Assembly: GCA_017436135.1 (NCBI GenBank)
Contig: JAFSDQ010000023.1
Location: 1-56,594, forward strand
Source: Clostridia bacterium
GTDB lineage: Bacteria; Bacillota_A; Clostridia; Monoglobales; Monoglobaceae
DNA: 56,594 bases
Reading direction: 5' to 3'
The notes under the pieces were generated by a model. That model saw only the letters and a list, made by a program, of their open reading frames with translations, was not told the DNA's origin and did not search any database. Of the stretch, positions 35,365 through 43,657 are shown piece after piece. Position numbers and translations under genes: made by a program. Each line of letters opens with the position of its first letter. The first letter of the stretch is position 1.

Positions 35365-36610
35365 TCTGGCGTGGCCGTTGATATTTTTATGCTGGCTTTT
35401 ATATTCAGGGTCTTATCTTGGAAAAGTAAATTATTCGGCAAACATTACTCAAATAATAGATTTTTACGGAGTAACCAAAACCGGAGCGGGGGCGGTACCA
35501 ACCTTTTTCTTCTTTGCCTATGGAATAGGCCAGGTAGTAAACGGAATGTTGTGCAAAAAGTATAATATTAAATGGGTGCTTTTTACCAGCCTTACAATAT
35601 CATCTCTTATAAATTTAATAATAGCAATATCCACTGATTTTGCAGTTATAAAATGGCTGTGGATGATAAACGGCTTTGTAATGTCCATGCTTTGGCCTAA
35701 CCTTATCAGATTGCTTACAGAAACATTGCCCCAGAGGGATTTAGGAAAATCAAGTATAGTTATGGGAACAACCGTAGCCACAGGAACTCTTGTCATTTAC
35801 GCTTTGAGCTCTCTCTATGCCCTGTTTGACAATTTTAAGCTGGCGTTTTACACTCCTGCTTTTGTGAACGGAATAATTGCTGTTCTTTGGTTAGTATTGT
35901 ATAAGCCTTTTGTTTCTATGGCAAAGCAAGGAAAAAAAGAAGAGGATATGTCTGTGGACACCGAAGAGGACAAACCCCAAGATACAACACAAAAAAAGAC
36001 CCAGAAAAAACTTCTTTATGTTTCCATATATGTACTGTGCTTTTGTGCAATAGGGGTAAATCTTGTAAAGGACGGCTTGAATACTTGGGTTCCCTCCATA
36101 TTAAAGGAAGAGTATGGGTTGTCGGATTCCCTGTCAATATTACTGACTTTGTTTTTGCCTATAGTGGCAATTTTCGGCAATATGTTTGCCCTGACTTGTC
36201 ATAATAAGATTCCCGATTATGTAACCCATTGCTTTGTAATATTTGCGATGATGTGCTTCTTTATAGGCATGATAATCGGAAGTCTTGAGTTAAAGCTTGT
36301 TGTGCTGATGCTGGCAGGGCTTATAGTTGTAAGCTTTTTTGCGGCAAGTTTGAACAGTCTTATAACAAGTATATTCCCTATGTTTATGCGGGGAAAGGTA
36401 AATTCAGGGCTGTATGCGGGAATATTAAACGGATTTTGTTATCTTGGAAGCACTATAAGCTCCTATGGGCTGGGCTTCATTGCAGAGCATTTTCAATGGA
36501 TAGCTGTATTTTATGTGTTGATAGGTTTTTGTGTGGCTGTTGCCGTGGTATGGTGCGGCTATAAGCTGTATAAAAGGCATATATACATAAAAGAAATTGA
36601 AAAAGTATAA
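35333..36610 (+). CDS. MFS transporter, organophosphate:phosphate antiporter (GlpT/UhpT-like)
   Basis: A 425-residue major facilitator with about 12 membrane segments and a charged central loop at about 195-225. The N-terminal half (GKVNYSANITQIIDFYGVTKTGAG, shown as GKVNYSANI and FYGVTKTGAG) and FFAYGIGQVVNGMLCKKYN resemble the OPA family that imports sugar or glycerol phosphates. Two ATGs are possible: 35321 touches the GGGAG motif, so 35333 (MSIYAKQNKNN) is preferred although its spacing is long. It overlaps the DeoR gene, fitting a sugar-phosphate uptake unit. The substrate is not determined. Confidence 0.83.
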   Translation: MSIYAKQNKNNLAWPLIFLCWLLYSGSYLGKVNYSANITQIIDFYGVTKTGAGAVPTFFFFAYGIGQVVNGMLCKKYNIKWVLFTSLTISSLINLIIAISTDFAVIKWLWMINGFVMSMLWPNLIRLLTETLPQRDLGKSSIVMGTTVATGTLVIYALSSLYALFDNFKLAFYTPAFVNGIIAVLWLVLYKPFVSMAKQGKKEEDMSVDTEEDKPQDTTQKKTQKKLLYVSIYVLCFCAIGVNLVKDGLNTWVPSILKEEYGLSDSLSILLTLFLPIVAIFGNMFALTCHNKIPDYVTHCFVIFAMMCFFIGMIIGSLELKLVVLMLAGLIVVSFFAASLNSLITSIFPMFMRGKVNSGLYAGILNGFCYLGSTISSYGLGFIAEHFQWIAVFYVLIGFCVAVAVVWCGYKLYKRHIYIKEIEKV

Positions 36611-36623
36611 AAACTGTCATTTT

Positions 36624-36668
36624 AGGTCGATGTAGACAATGCTTTCTTGTCAACATCGACCTTTTTTG
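36624..36668 (+). terminator. Terminator of the DeoR-transporter operon
   Basis: A 10-bp stem (36624-36633 with 36653-36662), one A-A mismatch, a further 5 bp (36635-36639 with 36647-36651), seven-base loop, then a T-run. Confidence 0.88.
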
Positions 36669-36778
36669 ACGGTTTTTGATTGCTTGCATAAAAATAGGAG
36701 AAAATTATTATATTTTTTGTTAAATATTAAATATTATTATTACATTTTTGTAAAAAACAAAGTTTTTTAATAATTTTA

Positions 36779-36787
36779 TGATATAAT
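36779..36787 (+). promoter_or_regulatory. Extended -10 promoter of the SLH protein gene
   Basis: TGATATAAT, i.e. TGnTATAAT with a perfect -10 at 36782-36787. No good -35 is present at 16-18 bp; the region upstream is very AT-rich. Confidence 0.6.
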
Positions 36788-36833
36788 GCAGGGAGAACCA
36801 GCGTTCTAAAATACATTTAACGGAGGAAACACG

Positions 36834-39611
36834 ATGAAAAGATTTTTTGCAAGCTTGTTAATTTTAACTATGATGTTCAGTATGATTACTGTTGCTTCAT
36901 TCGCAGAGGAAGTCATAGTTGAAGATCAAGAAATAGTTGAGGAAAAGACCAATGTTGCAGCAATTGGTGATACAGAGTATGAAACATTGGCAATGGCTGT
37001 TGAGGAAGCTGAAGCTAATGCTGTTATTAAGCTTATTGATGATATCGAATTGACAGAAATGATTACAATAGCCGAAGATGATGTAATTACTCTTGACCTT
37101 AATGGTAAGGTTCTTTCAGGAGTAAGCTCTGAAGCAAAGGCTTCTGCGGTTATTACCAACAAAGGTTCTTTGACAATAAAGGATTTATCAGAGGACAAAA
37201 AGGGCAAAATTACAAGTAAGGCACTTCAGCCTGACAAGGTTGCCATTCCCGGTTATGCAAATAATACAATAACAAATGCAGGTACTCTTGTTGTTGACAG
37301 CGGTACTATAGAAAACACAACAGAAAAAGGCGGTGCTTGCTATGCCATTGATTCAGCCTGGAGTCAGAAACCTGTATCTGTTACTGTAAACGGAGGAAAG
37401 GTTATTTGTGAGAACAACGTTGCAATCCGTCAGGCGGTATGGACAAATGCAGGCTACAATGTGGAAATCAATGACGGAGAGGTTACGGGTGTCCGTGCAG
37501 TCTGGATACAACTCCCCGGAAGCAATGACGAAGAGAAGACAGCCAATCTTACAGTAAAAGGCGGAACTCTTACATCTTCAGATGAAACCTATTATCTTGG
37601 AATATATTCATATTCCTTTGGGGACAGCTATGAAGGCGTAAATATTGAAATTACTGATGGAACAATAAATGGATATGTAGCTGTAGGCGGAGGCTCTGCA
37701 AACGGTGGCACAGGTGCGGAAACTGTTACAGTTACAGGCGGTGCAATGACAGAGGTATTTTCATATAATTCAGTGGATAATATTTCTGTTACAGGGGGAA
37801 AATTCACATACGCTCCGTCGGATTATATTGCAAAGGGACGTGTTGTAAGTTCTATAGACGAAGAGAATTATAAATTTGAAGTTGTAGAAATTCAAAATCC
37901 TGCTAACGCTGGGTTAACTGTTGCTCCCATCAAGCCTGAAATAACAACAGGTGGAGATGCTCCGCAAGAAGTGGTAGATGCGATTGCAGGAGCGGATTAT
38001 GCCCCCACGGTTGATGGTATAACAGATATAGTTAAGGAAGTTGCTGAAACTGCTAATTTAAACGCAGAAACAGCAAAAGCAGAATTGGAAAATATATTAG
38101 AGGTAAGTTTAACAGAAGAGGATGTTAAATTTTTTGTTCAGCCCTCTGTGGAAATCAAGGTTGTGGATGCAGAAACAGAAGTTGAGGACGATGAAGAAAA
38201 GTACACCTCTATAACCTTTGATATTGAGGTTTTTGTACAGGTTATTGCTTCAACGGCTGACAAACACAGCGATATAGAATTGAGCGGTGATAATCAAAAT
38301 GCAGTTGTTGTGGGAAGCCAGGAAATAGAAGATGAGGTTGTGATCAGCATTCCTGTTGGTGAAGACCTTGCAGCAAAGTTGCCCTATGAAATTATGATTA
38401 AGCATACAAAGGAGGATGATGGTATTTATTATTATCCCGCAAAACTTGAAAATGGTGTTATTACCTTTACAAACCCCCATGGTTTTTCGGTGTTCACTGT
38501 TGAAGCTGCAAGAAGTGTCACAATAAAATTTGAGGATAACGAAGGAAAAGCTGCAAAAACAAGAGGCGGAGAAACAATAGCGGACATTACCGACCTTGAA
38601 GTTGACGATTTAGAGGGAGAAATAGTTCTTCCCGATGCTTATAAAAAGAGCAATAAATTTAATGGCTGGAGATTTGAGTCAAACGGCGATTTGTATAACG
38701 ATAAAATTACACTTACCCCTGAAATCTGGGATTTGGCTGTAGATGGAGTTCTTACTGCAACAGCAAGCTTTACAAAGATAGCAAGCGGCTCTGTAGGCGG
38801 TATAGGCGGTTCTTCGTCAGGTGACGGGTTATTTGTAACATACACAGTTAAGTATGACTCTATGGGCGGAACAGCAGTTAAAAGCGAAACTGTTGCAAAA
38901 GGCGATGTGATTACAGAGCCTGCAGCTCCCACTAATGGCGACCGTGAATTTGAGGGTTGGTATACCGATGCCGCGTTTAACAGCAAGTATGATTTCAGCG
39001 AGCCTGTTTATTCATCATTTACTCTTTATGCAAAATGGGCTGAAGAAGAAGCTGCTGCAACCTTTACAGATGTAACCGAAGCTGACTGGTTCTTCGATGC
39101 AGTAAATCAGGCGTTTGAGCTTGGCCTGATGAACGGAATGGGCGATGGAATTTTTGCTCCTAATGAAAAGGTTACAAGAGGAATGTTTACAACCATTCTT
39201 TACAGAATAGCAGGAGAACCTGAAACTGCGGCAAATGCTGTATTTACAGATGTTGCGGCTGAAACATATTATGCAAATGCAATTGCATGGGCATCCGAAA
39301 ATGGAATTGTAAATGGTATGACAGAGGCAGAATTTTCACCTGACAGTCCCATAACCCGTGAACAGATGGCAACTATTTTGTTCAGATATGCAGAAAAGAC
39401 AGGCAAGGATGTTTTGGTTGCCGAGGGTGCAAATACACTTTCCTTTACAGATGGAGAGGATATTACAGAGTATGCAGTATCGGCAATAGACTGGGCTTGC
39501 GCTGTAGGCTTAATGCAGGGCTATCCCGATGGAACATTTATGCCCCAGAATACAGCAACCCGTGCAGAGGCTGCAACTGTATTTATAAGAGGTCTTGATT
39601 TGATTAAATAG
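36834..39611 (+). CDS. Large secreted SLH-domain surface protein (925 aa)
   Basis: A 925-residue exported protein. Residues 1-24 are a signal peptide. About 40-350 is a beta-rich, repetitive region (ITNKGSLTIKDLS, VTVNGGK, LTVKGGTL, VTVTGGAM) suggestive of a beta-helix. A long acidic middle follows, then an InlB-type B-repeat at about 682-738 (YDSMGGTAVKSETVAKGD, FEGWYTDAAF, TLYAKW), and three SLH domains from about 742 to the end (TFTDVTEADWFFDAV, FTDVAAETYYANAI, SFTDGEDITEYAV). SLH domains anchor proteins to cell-wall polymer, so it should sit on the cell surface. The role is unknown; an adhesin or S-layer-associated protein is likely. It has its own promoter and terminator. Confidence 0.88.
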   Translation: MKRFFASLLILTMMFSMITVASFAEEVIVEDQEIVEEKTNVAAIGDTEYETLAMAVEEAEANAVIKLIDDIELTEMITIAEDDVITLDLNGKVLSGVSSEAKASAVITNKGSLTIKDLSEDKKGKITSKALQPDKVAIPGYANNTITNAGTLVVDSGTIENTTEKGGACYAIDSAWSQKPVSVTVNGGKVICENNVAIRQAVWTNAGYNVEINDGEVTGVRAVWIQLPGSNDEEKTANLTVKGGTLTSSDETYYLGIYSYSFGDSYEGVNIEITDGTINGYVAVGGGSANGGTGAETVTVTGGAMTEVFSYNSVDNISVTGGKFTYAPSDYIAKGRVVSSIDEENYKFEVVEIQNPANAGLTVAPIKPEITTGGDAPQEVVDAIAGADYAPTVDGITDIVKEVAETANLNAETAKAELENILEVSLTEEDVKFFVQPSVEIKVVDAETEVEDDEEKYTSITFDIEVFVQVIASTADKHSDIELSGDNQNAVVVGSQEIEDEVVISIPVGEDLAAKLPYEIMIKHTKEDDGIYYYPAKLENGVITFTNPHGFSVFTVEAARSVTIKFEDNEGKAAKTRGGETIADITDLEVDDLEGEIVLPDAYKKSNKFNGWRFESNGDLYNDKITLTPEIWDLAVDGVLTATASFTKIASGSVGGIGGSSSGDGLFVTYTVKYDSMGGTAVKSETVAKGDVITEPAAPTNGDREFEGWYTDAAFNSKYDFSEPVYSSFTLYAKWAEEEAAATFTDVTEADWFFDAVNQAFELGLMNGMGDGIFAPNEKVTRGMFTTILYRIAGEPETAANAVFTDVAAETYYANAIAWASENGIVNGMTEAEFSPDSPITREQMATILFRYAEKTGKDVLVAEGANTLSFTDGEDITEYAVSAIDWACAVGLMQGYPDGTFMPQNTATRAEAATVFIRGLDLIK

Positions 39612-39629
39612 AAACATTTTGGTTTTCAT

Positions 39630-39663
39630 ACACCTGAAGCATTTTTGCTTCAGGTGTTTTTTT
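39630..39663 (+). terminator. Terminator of the SLH protein gene
   Basis: A 12-bp perfect stem (39630-39641 with 39646-39657), T4 loop and a T7 run. Confidence 0.92.
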
Positions 39664-39781
39664 GCAATAATCGTAAAATAGGTTGCAAAAAAAATAATAT
39701 ACTTGTTGAAAAAAGGTGGGGCTTGTGATAAAGTAAAGGTATAATTGGAATAATTGTGGATTACCGAGTATTTTAACGAGG

Positions 39782-39828
39782 CAGAAGCGAAAATTGACCA
39801 TTGAAAATCGTGGTTCGAATAACTTCTG
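39782..39828 (+). promoter_or_regulatory. Imperfect leader hairpin ahead of the MBL gene
   Basis: CAGAAG/CTTCTG (39782-39787 with 39823-39828), CGA/TCG (39788-39790 with 39815-39817) and ACCA/TGGT (39797-39800 with 39811-39814) stack into a bulged hairpin ending 27 bases before the GTG start. No T-run follows. A TATAAT occurs upstream at about 39740-39746 without a good -35. Confidence 0.4.
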
Positions 39829-39854
39829 TCACCCTATGCAAAGGATGTGAAATT

Positions 39855-40529
39855 GTGCGTATAAAATGGCTTGGACAAAGCGGATATATATTGGATGACG
39901 GCAAGACAAAAATATGTATAGACCCATATTTGTCGGACATAGTAAACAAGGTTGCAGGCAGACCGAGAATTCGGCCTGTACCTGTTATGCCCGAGGAATT
40001 GGATGCAGATATTGTTATTTGTACTCATAATCATCTTGACCATATTGATATTGAAGCTATTCCAAAAATGAAAAAGGAAACCGTAAAATTTTTTGCACCC
40101 TCTGATTGCAGAGAGGCGCTTCTGGATTTAGGAGTTAAAAATTTTGTTTCTTTTGATGAAGGAACGGAAATTCAAGCAGGGAACTTTAAGCTGAAAGCAG
40201 TGTTTGCCGACCATACAGTAACAGCCATTGGGGTTGTTATAGAGTATGAGGGAGAAAAACTGTATTTTTCGGGAGATACATATTACAACGAAAAACTTGA
40301 GGGTATAGAATGTGACTATATGTTTATATGTATCAACGGCAAGCTTGGTAATATGAATGTGGAGGAGGCAATTACCCTGACTAAAAAGATATGCCCCGCC
40401 ATAGCGGTACCAAACCATTATGATATGTTCGAAAGTAACAGCGAGGACCCTATGAAGTTTGATGTTCCTCAAAGATTTATAATGGAGTTCAATAAAGAAT
40501 ATGAGGTGAAAGATAAATGTTTGATTTAA
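39855..40529 (+). CDS. MBL-fold metal hydrolase, UlaG-like lactonase
   Basis: A 224-residue metallo-beta-lactamase-fold protein with the metal motif THNHLDHID (about 57-65), FADHTVTAIG, FSGDTYY and PNHYDMF. It resembles UlaG-type L-ascorbate-6-phosphate lactonases and related sugar-acid lactonases; the substrate is not fixed. Start GTG 39855 has AAGGA nine bases upstream; an ATG-like start further upstream at 39801 lies in a leader hairpin and lacks a ribosome binding site. It overlaps the SDR gene by 13 bases and opens the second carbohydrate locus. Confidence 0.82.
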   Translation: MRIKWLGQSGYILDDGKTKICIDPYLSDIVNKVAGRPRIRPVPVMPEELDADIVICTHNHLDHIDIEAIPKMKKETVKFFAPSDCREALLDLGVKNFVSFDEGTEIQAGNFKLKAVFADHTVTAIGVVIEYEGEKLYFSGDTYYNEKLEGIECDYMFICINGKLGNMNVEEAITLTKKICPAIAVPNHYDMFESNSEDPMKFDVPQRFIMEFNKEYEVKDKCLI

Positions 40530-41245
40530 CAGGGAAAACTGCACTTGTAACAGGTTCCTCCCAGGGGATAGGAAAGGAGCTTGCAAAGGTGCTGAAAGAT
40601 GCCGGGGCAGAGGTTTTTGTGCATGGTTCCCGTATGACAGAAAAGCTTCAGGATGCCGCAAAATATGTGGGCACAGACAAGATTGCGACAGCAGATATTT
40701 CAAAGTCTGATGCAGCGGAGGTGCTTTATGCACAGACAGGCGGTGTTGATATTCTTGTGCTCAATGCATCAATTCAGAAGAAAAAACCCTGGAATACCTT
40801 TACAGAGGAAGAGTTTGATTATCACATAAACTGCAATCTTAAAAGCAGTTACTTCATAATTCAAAAATACTACGACTATATGCAGAATGCAGGTTGGGGA
40901 AGAATAGTGACTCTTGGCAGTACAAACCAGTATAATAATCATCCGGAGCTTTCCATTTATGGAATGACAAAGGCGGCACAGATGAAAATGGTACAGAATT
41001 TTGCACCTTTTATGGCACCCTATGGCGTCACCATAAATAACATTGCACCCGGGGCAATAGAAACACCAAGAAATGATGCGGCACTTTCAGATGAAAGCTT
41101 CAGGGAAAAGGTGGAGGCATCAATCCCTGCCGGATATGTAGGAAGTCCAAAGGATATGAATGGCGCAATACTTCTTCTTTGCAGCGAAGAGGGAAGATAT
41201 ATAACCGGAAGCGAAATCATTGCAGACGGCGGTATGCATCTGTAA
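40517..41245 (+). CDS. Short-chain dehydrogenase/reductase (sugar-type SDR)
   Basis: A 242-residue classical SDR: nucleotide loop TGSSQGIGKELA (about 12-23), LNAS near 82-85, catalytic YGMTKAA (Tyr-x3-Lys, about 148-154), IAPGAIETPRN, and the C-terminal ITGSEIIADGGMHL. Members of this subgroup reduce or oxidise sugar acids such as ketogluconates; the substrate is unknown. Its start overlaps the end of the MBL gene, so the pair is co-translated. Confidence 0.88.
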   Translation: MFDLTGKTALVTGSSQGIGKELAKVLKDAGAEVFVHGSRMTEKLQDAAKYVGTDKIATADISKSDAAEVLYAQTGGVDILVLNASIQKKKPWNTFTEEEFDYHINCNLKSSYFIIQKYYDYMQNAGWGRIVTLGSTNQYNNHPELSIYGMTKAAQMKMVQNFAPFMAPYGVTINNIAPGAIETPRNDAALSDESFREKVEASIPAGYVGSPKDMNGAILLLCSEEGRYITGSEIIADGGMHL

Positions 41246-41376
41246 TATAAGAAAGTATGGTGTTATAAAGAAGCTGAAAAAGAGATGCTTCATGGGAATC
41301 CTAAAGAGGCGGACAGAGAAATAATTTTCAGCTGATGTAATAGACGAACTATTTAAAGAACAAAGGAGATATAAAA
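41246..41376 (+). other. Intergenic segment with a coding-like frame and inverted repeat
   Basis: Directly after the SDR stop the same frame stays open for 28 codons (41249-41335) to a TGA. It contains ATG at 41284 but no ribosome binding site. A 9-bp inverted repeat AGCTGAAAA/TTTTCAGCT (41272-41280 with 41335-41343) brackets most of it. It may be a gene remnant or a structured spacer. Confidence 0.35.
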
Positions 41377-42285
41377 ATGAACTTTAACGTAAAAGAAGAA
41401 ATTATTAAGCTTACCCCCCAATGGAAAGGTGAAAGACTTCCCGATGGAAGACCCAAGGTTGACGAAAAATACTTAAAAGCACTTAAAACCCTTACCCTGG
41501 AAGAGGTATGGAAGCCCATTTTTGTAAAGGGTTATGAGAGCCAGTTTGAGGGCAGACTTCATACTCTTCATGATGACGGAAGAAAGCTTATCGGACGTGC
41601 AGTTACCGCTACATATTGCCCCTACAGACCTGATCTTGACGAGGTTGTAAAGGATGTAGGCCGCTCCGAGGGCAGAACAGGTACTTACAACCAATGGGTT
41701 ATAGACAACCTTATGGAATATGATGTTCCTGTAATTGATATGTATGACAAGATATACAAGGGGACATTCCTTGGGGGAAACCTTACAACAGGTCTTAAAA
41801 ATAAGACAAAGAACGAAAATGGCGGAGCAGTAGTCTGGGGCGGTATCAGAGATACAGAGCAGATGAAAAAGGTAGAGGATACCCAAGTTTATTACAGAGG
41901 CATTGACCCTACACCTATCCGTGATTTTATAATGACAGGCTACAACACTCCAACCAGAATCGGTAATGCAATATGTCTTCCCGGTGATGTTGTTTTCGGC
42001 GCAGGCGGCGGAGTACTGTTTATTCCCTCCCACCTTGTAGAAGAGGTAGTTGGGGGTGCGGCAAAAACACAGGTAAAGGATTTGTTTGGTTTTGAAATGA
42101 TTACCCTGAACAAGTTTACCACAGCCCAGATAGACAAGAACACCTGGACAAAGGAAATGCTTGATTTATTGATGGAATTTATCGAAACAGATGACAGAGC
42201 GGCAGAGTACAGAGGTCTTGACTGGTCACAAGAGTATGACCTTGCAATCAACGGTGACCCCAACGATACACAATCTGCACTATAA
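41377..42285 (+). CDS. RraA-like/HMG aldolase family protein
   Basis: A 302-residue member of the RraA/4-hydroxy-4-methyl-2-oxoglutarate aldolase family. The signature GGNLTTGLKNKTKNENGG then AVVWGGIRDTEQ (about 133-162) carries the Arg-Asp pair (R158, D159) used by class II pyruvate aldolases of this fold. In sugar-acid gene clusters such proteins cleave keto-acid intermediates, which suits its neighbours, but RraA proteins that inhibit RNase E share the fold. It is longer than the usual 160-240 residues because of an N-terminal extension. ATG 41377 follows AAAGGAG. Confidence 0.78.
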   Translation: MNFNVKEEIIKLTPQWKGERLPDGRPKVDEKYLKALKTLTLEEVWKPIFVKGYESQFEGRLHTLHDDGRKLIGRAVTATYCPYRPDLDEVVKDVGRSEGRTGTYNQWVIDNLMEYDVPVIDMYDKIYKGTFLGGNLTTGLKNKTKNENGGAVVWGGIRDTEQMKKVEDTQVYYRGIDPTPIRDFIMTGYNTPTRIGNAICLPGDVVFGAGGGVLFIPSHLVEEVVGGAAKTQVKDLFGFEMITLNKFTTAQIDKNTWTKEMLDLLMEFIETDDRAAEYRGLDWSQEYDLAINGDPNDTQSAL

Positions 42286-42319
42286 AAACAGAAATTTAAT
42301 ATAAAGAGGAGCGAGAAGA

Positions 42320-43639
42320 ATGAGACCAAGAAAGGATGTGCTTGAGCTTTTCAGAAAGCAGGAGCATTATATAAACGAACAAGTTAAATCAGGTATAGAG
42401 CAGTACAGAAAGGGCAATTGTACTATTGAGGTTACAGATAAAGAGGGAAATCCTGTAAAAAATGCAAAGGTTTCGGTTTGCCACACAAAGCACGAATTTA
42501 AATTTGGTGCAAACCTTTTTGCTCTTGACCAGTTTGAAACCGAAGAAAAGAGCAAAAAATACAGAGAATTTTTCAAAGATATATTCAATATAGCTACCTT
42601 GCCTTTCTATTGGTCATCCATAGAACCCAATAAAGGCGAGCTGCGCTTTGAAAGAGGCTGCTCCGAAATGTACAGACGGCCTCCTATTGACCACTGTATT
42701 GAGTATTGTGAAGCAAGCGGGATTGAGCCCAGAGAGCATGCACTTGCATATCAGACTCCTTTTCCCGGCTGGCTTCATGGCAAAGGGACTTATGAAATAA
42801 AGAAGGAATTGAGCCGCAGAATTGCGGAGATTGCAGAGAGATATGCAGATAAAATTCCTACGATGGAAGTTACCAACGAGATGTATTGGGATTTGGAAAT
42901 GACCAGGTTCTATAAAGAGGATGACTATGTTGAGTGGTGCTTCAGAGAAACAGAAAAGTTTATGCCAAACAATCAGATTGCTATAAACGAGCATTCTCAC
43001 ACATGGCAGTATGGCAGTGGAACCAATCGTGATCGCTACTATATGCAGATAGAGGACCTTTTATCAAAGGGAGTAAGAATAGATGCAATAGGCACACAAT
43101 TCCACATGTTCTTCCTCCGCGAGGACGAGTATGATTATACAAGAAAAACTTATGACCCCGAGTTTTTGTATAGATTTATGGATAAATACGGGGAATTCGG
43201 TTTGCCTCTCCAAATGACAGAGATTACCATTCCTGCTTACACAGAGGACCCCGAGGATGAAGAAATTCAGGGGGAAATCTTAAAGTATTTATATTCTATC
43301 TGGTTCTCGCATCCGAATATGGAGCAGATAGTATATTGGAACTTTATAGACGGTTATGCCGCAGGCGATCGCGGTGATATGACAAGCGGAGAGAATCAGT
43401 ACCATGGCGGACTTTTGAGGTATGATTTAAGCTATAAGGCAGCGGGACAGACTCTTTATGACCTTATCAATAAGGAGTGGCACACGGAAGAGGATATGTT
43501 TACAGATGAAGGTGGCAGAGGAACTTTTAAGGGCTTCTACGGGGAATATGATGTAAACATAGAGGTTGACGGCAAGGTGTCAACACACAAAATAAATTTC
43601 GTGAAAAACGGAGATTCTTCGTTTAAAATCAGCTTATAG
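42320..43639 (+). CDS. GH10-type glycoside hydrolase, catalytically intact
   Basis: A 439-residue protein: an N-terminal beta domain (about 25-65, CTIEVTDKEGNPVKNAKVSV), a GH10-like TIM barrel (about 66-375) and a C-terminal beta tail. Acid/base Glu is in MEVTNEMYW (E187) and nucleophile Glu in LQMTEITIP (E301); QFHM supports the active site. GH10 enzymes hydrolyse xylan or xylo-oligosaccharides. There is no signal peptide, so it should act inside the cell on imported oligosaccharides. ATG 42320 follows AAGAGGAG. The next gene is a close paralogue that has lost both glutamates. Confidence 0.85.
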   Translation: MRPRKDVLELFRKQEHYINEQVKSGIEQYRKGNCTIEVTDKEGNPVKNAKVSVCHTKHEFKFGANLFALDQFETEEKSKKYREFFKDIFNIATLPFYWSSIEPNKGELRFERGCSEMYRRPPIDHCIEYCEASGIEPREHALAYQTPFPGWLHGKGTYEIKKELSRRIAEIAERYADKIPTMEVTNEMYWDLEMTRFYKEDDYVEWCFRETEKFMPNNQIAINEHSHTWQYGSGTNRDRYYMQIEDLLSKGVRIDAIGTQFHMFFLREDEYDYTRKTYDPEFLYRFMDKYGEFGLPLQMTEITIPAYTEDPEDEEIQGEILKYLYSIWFSHPNMEQIVYWNFIDGYAAGDRGDMTSGENQYHGGLLRYDLSYKAAGQTLYDLINKEWHTEEDMFTDEGGRGTFKGFYGEYDVNIEVDGKVSTHKINFVKNGDSSFKISL

Positions 43640-43657
43640 GTAAGGGAGGATAAGAAT

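Noticed and set aside
36669..36780. AT-rich stretch as a possible origin or attachment site
   Set aside because: No DnaA-box cluster, repeat pair or integrase was seen; it reads as an ordinary upstream region.
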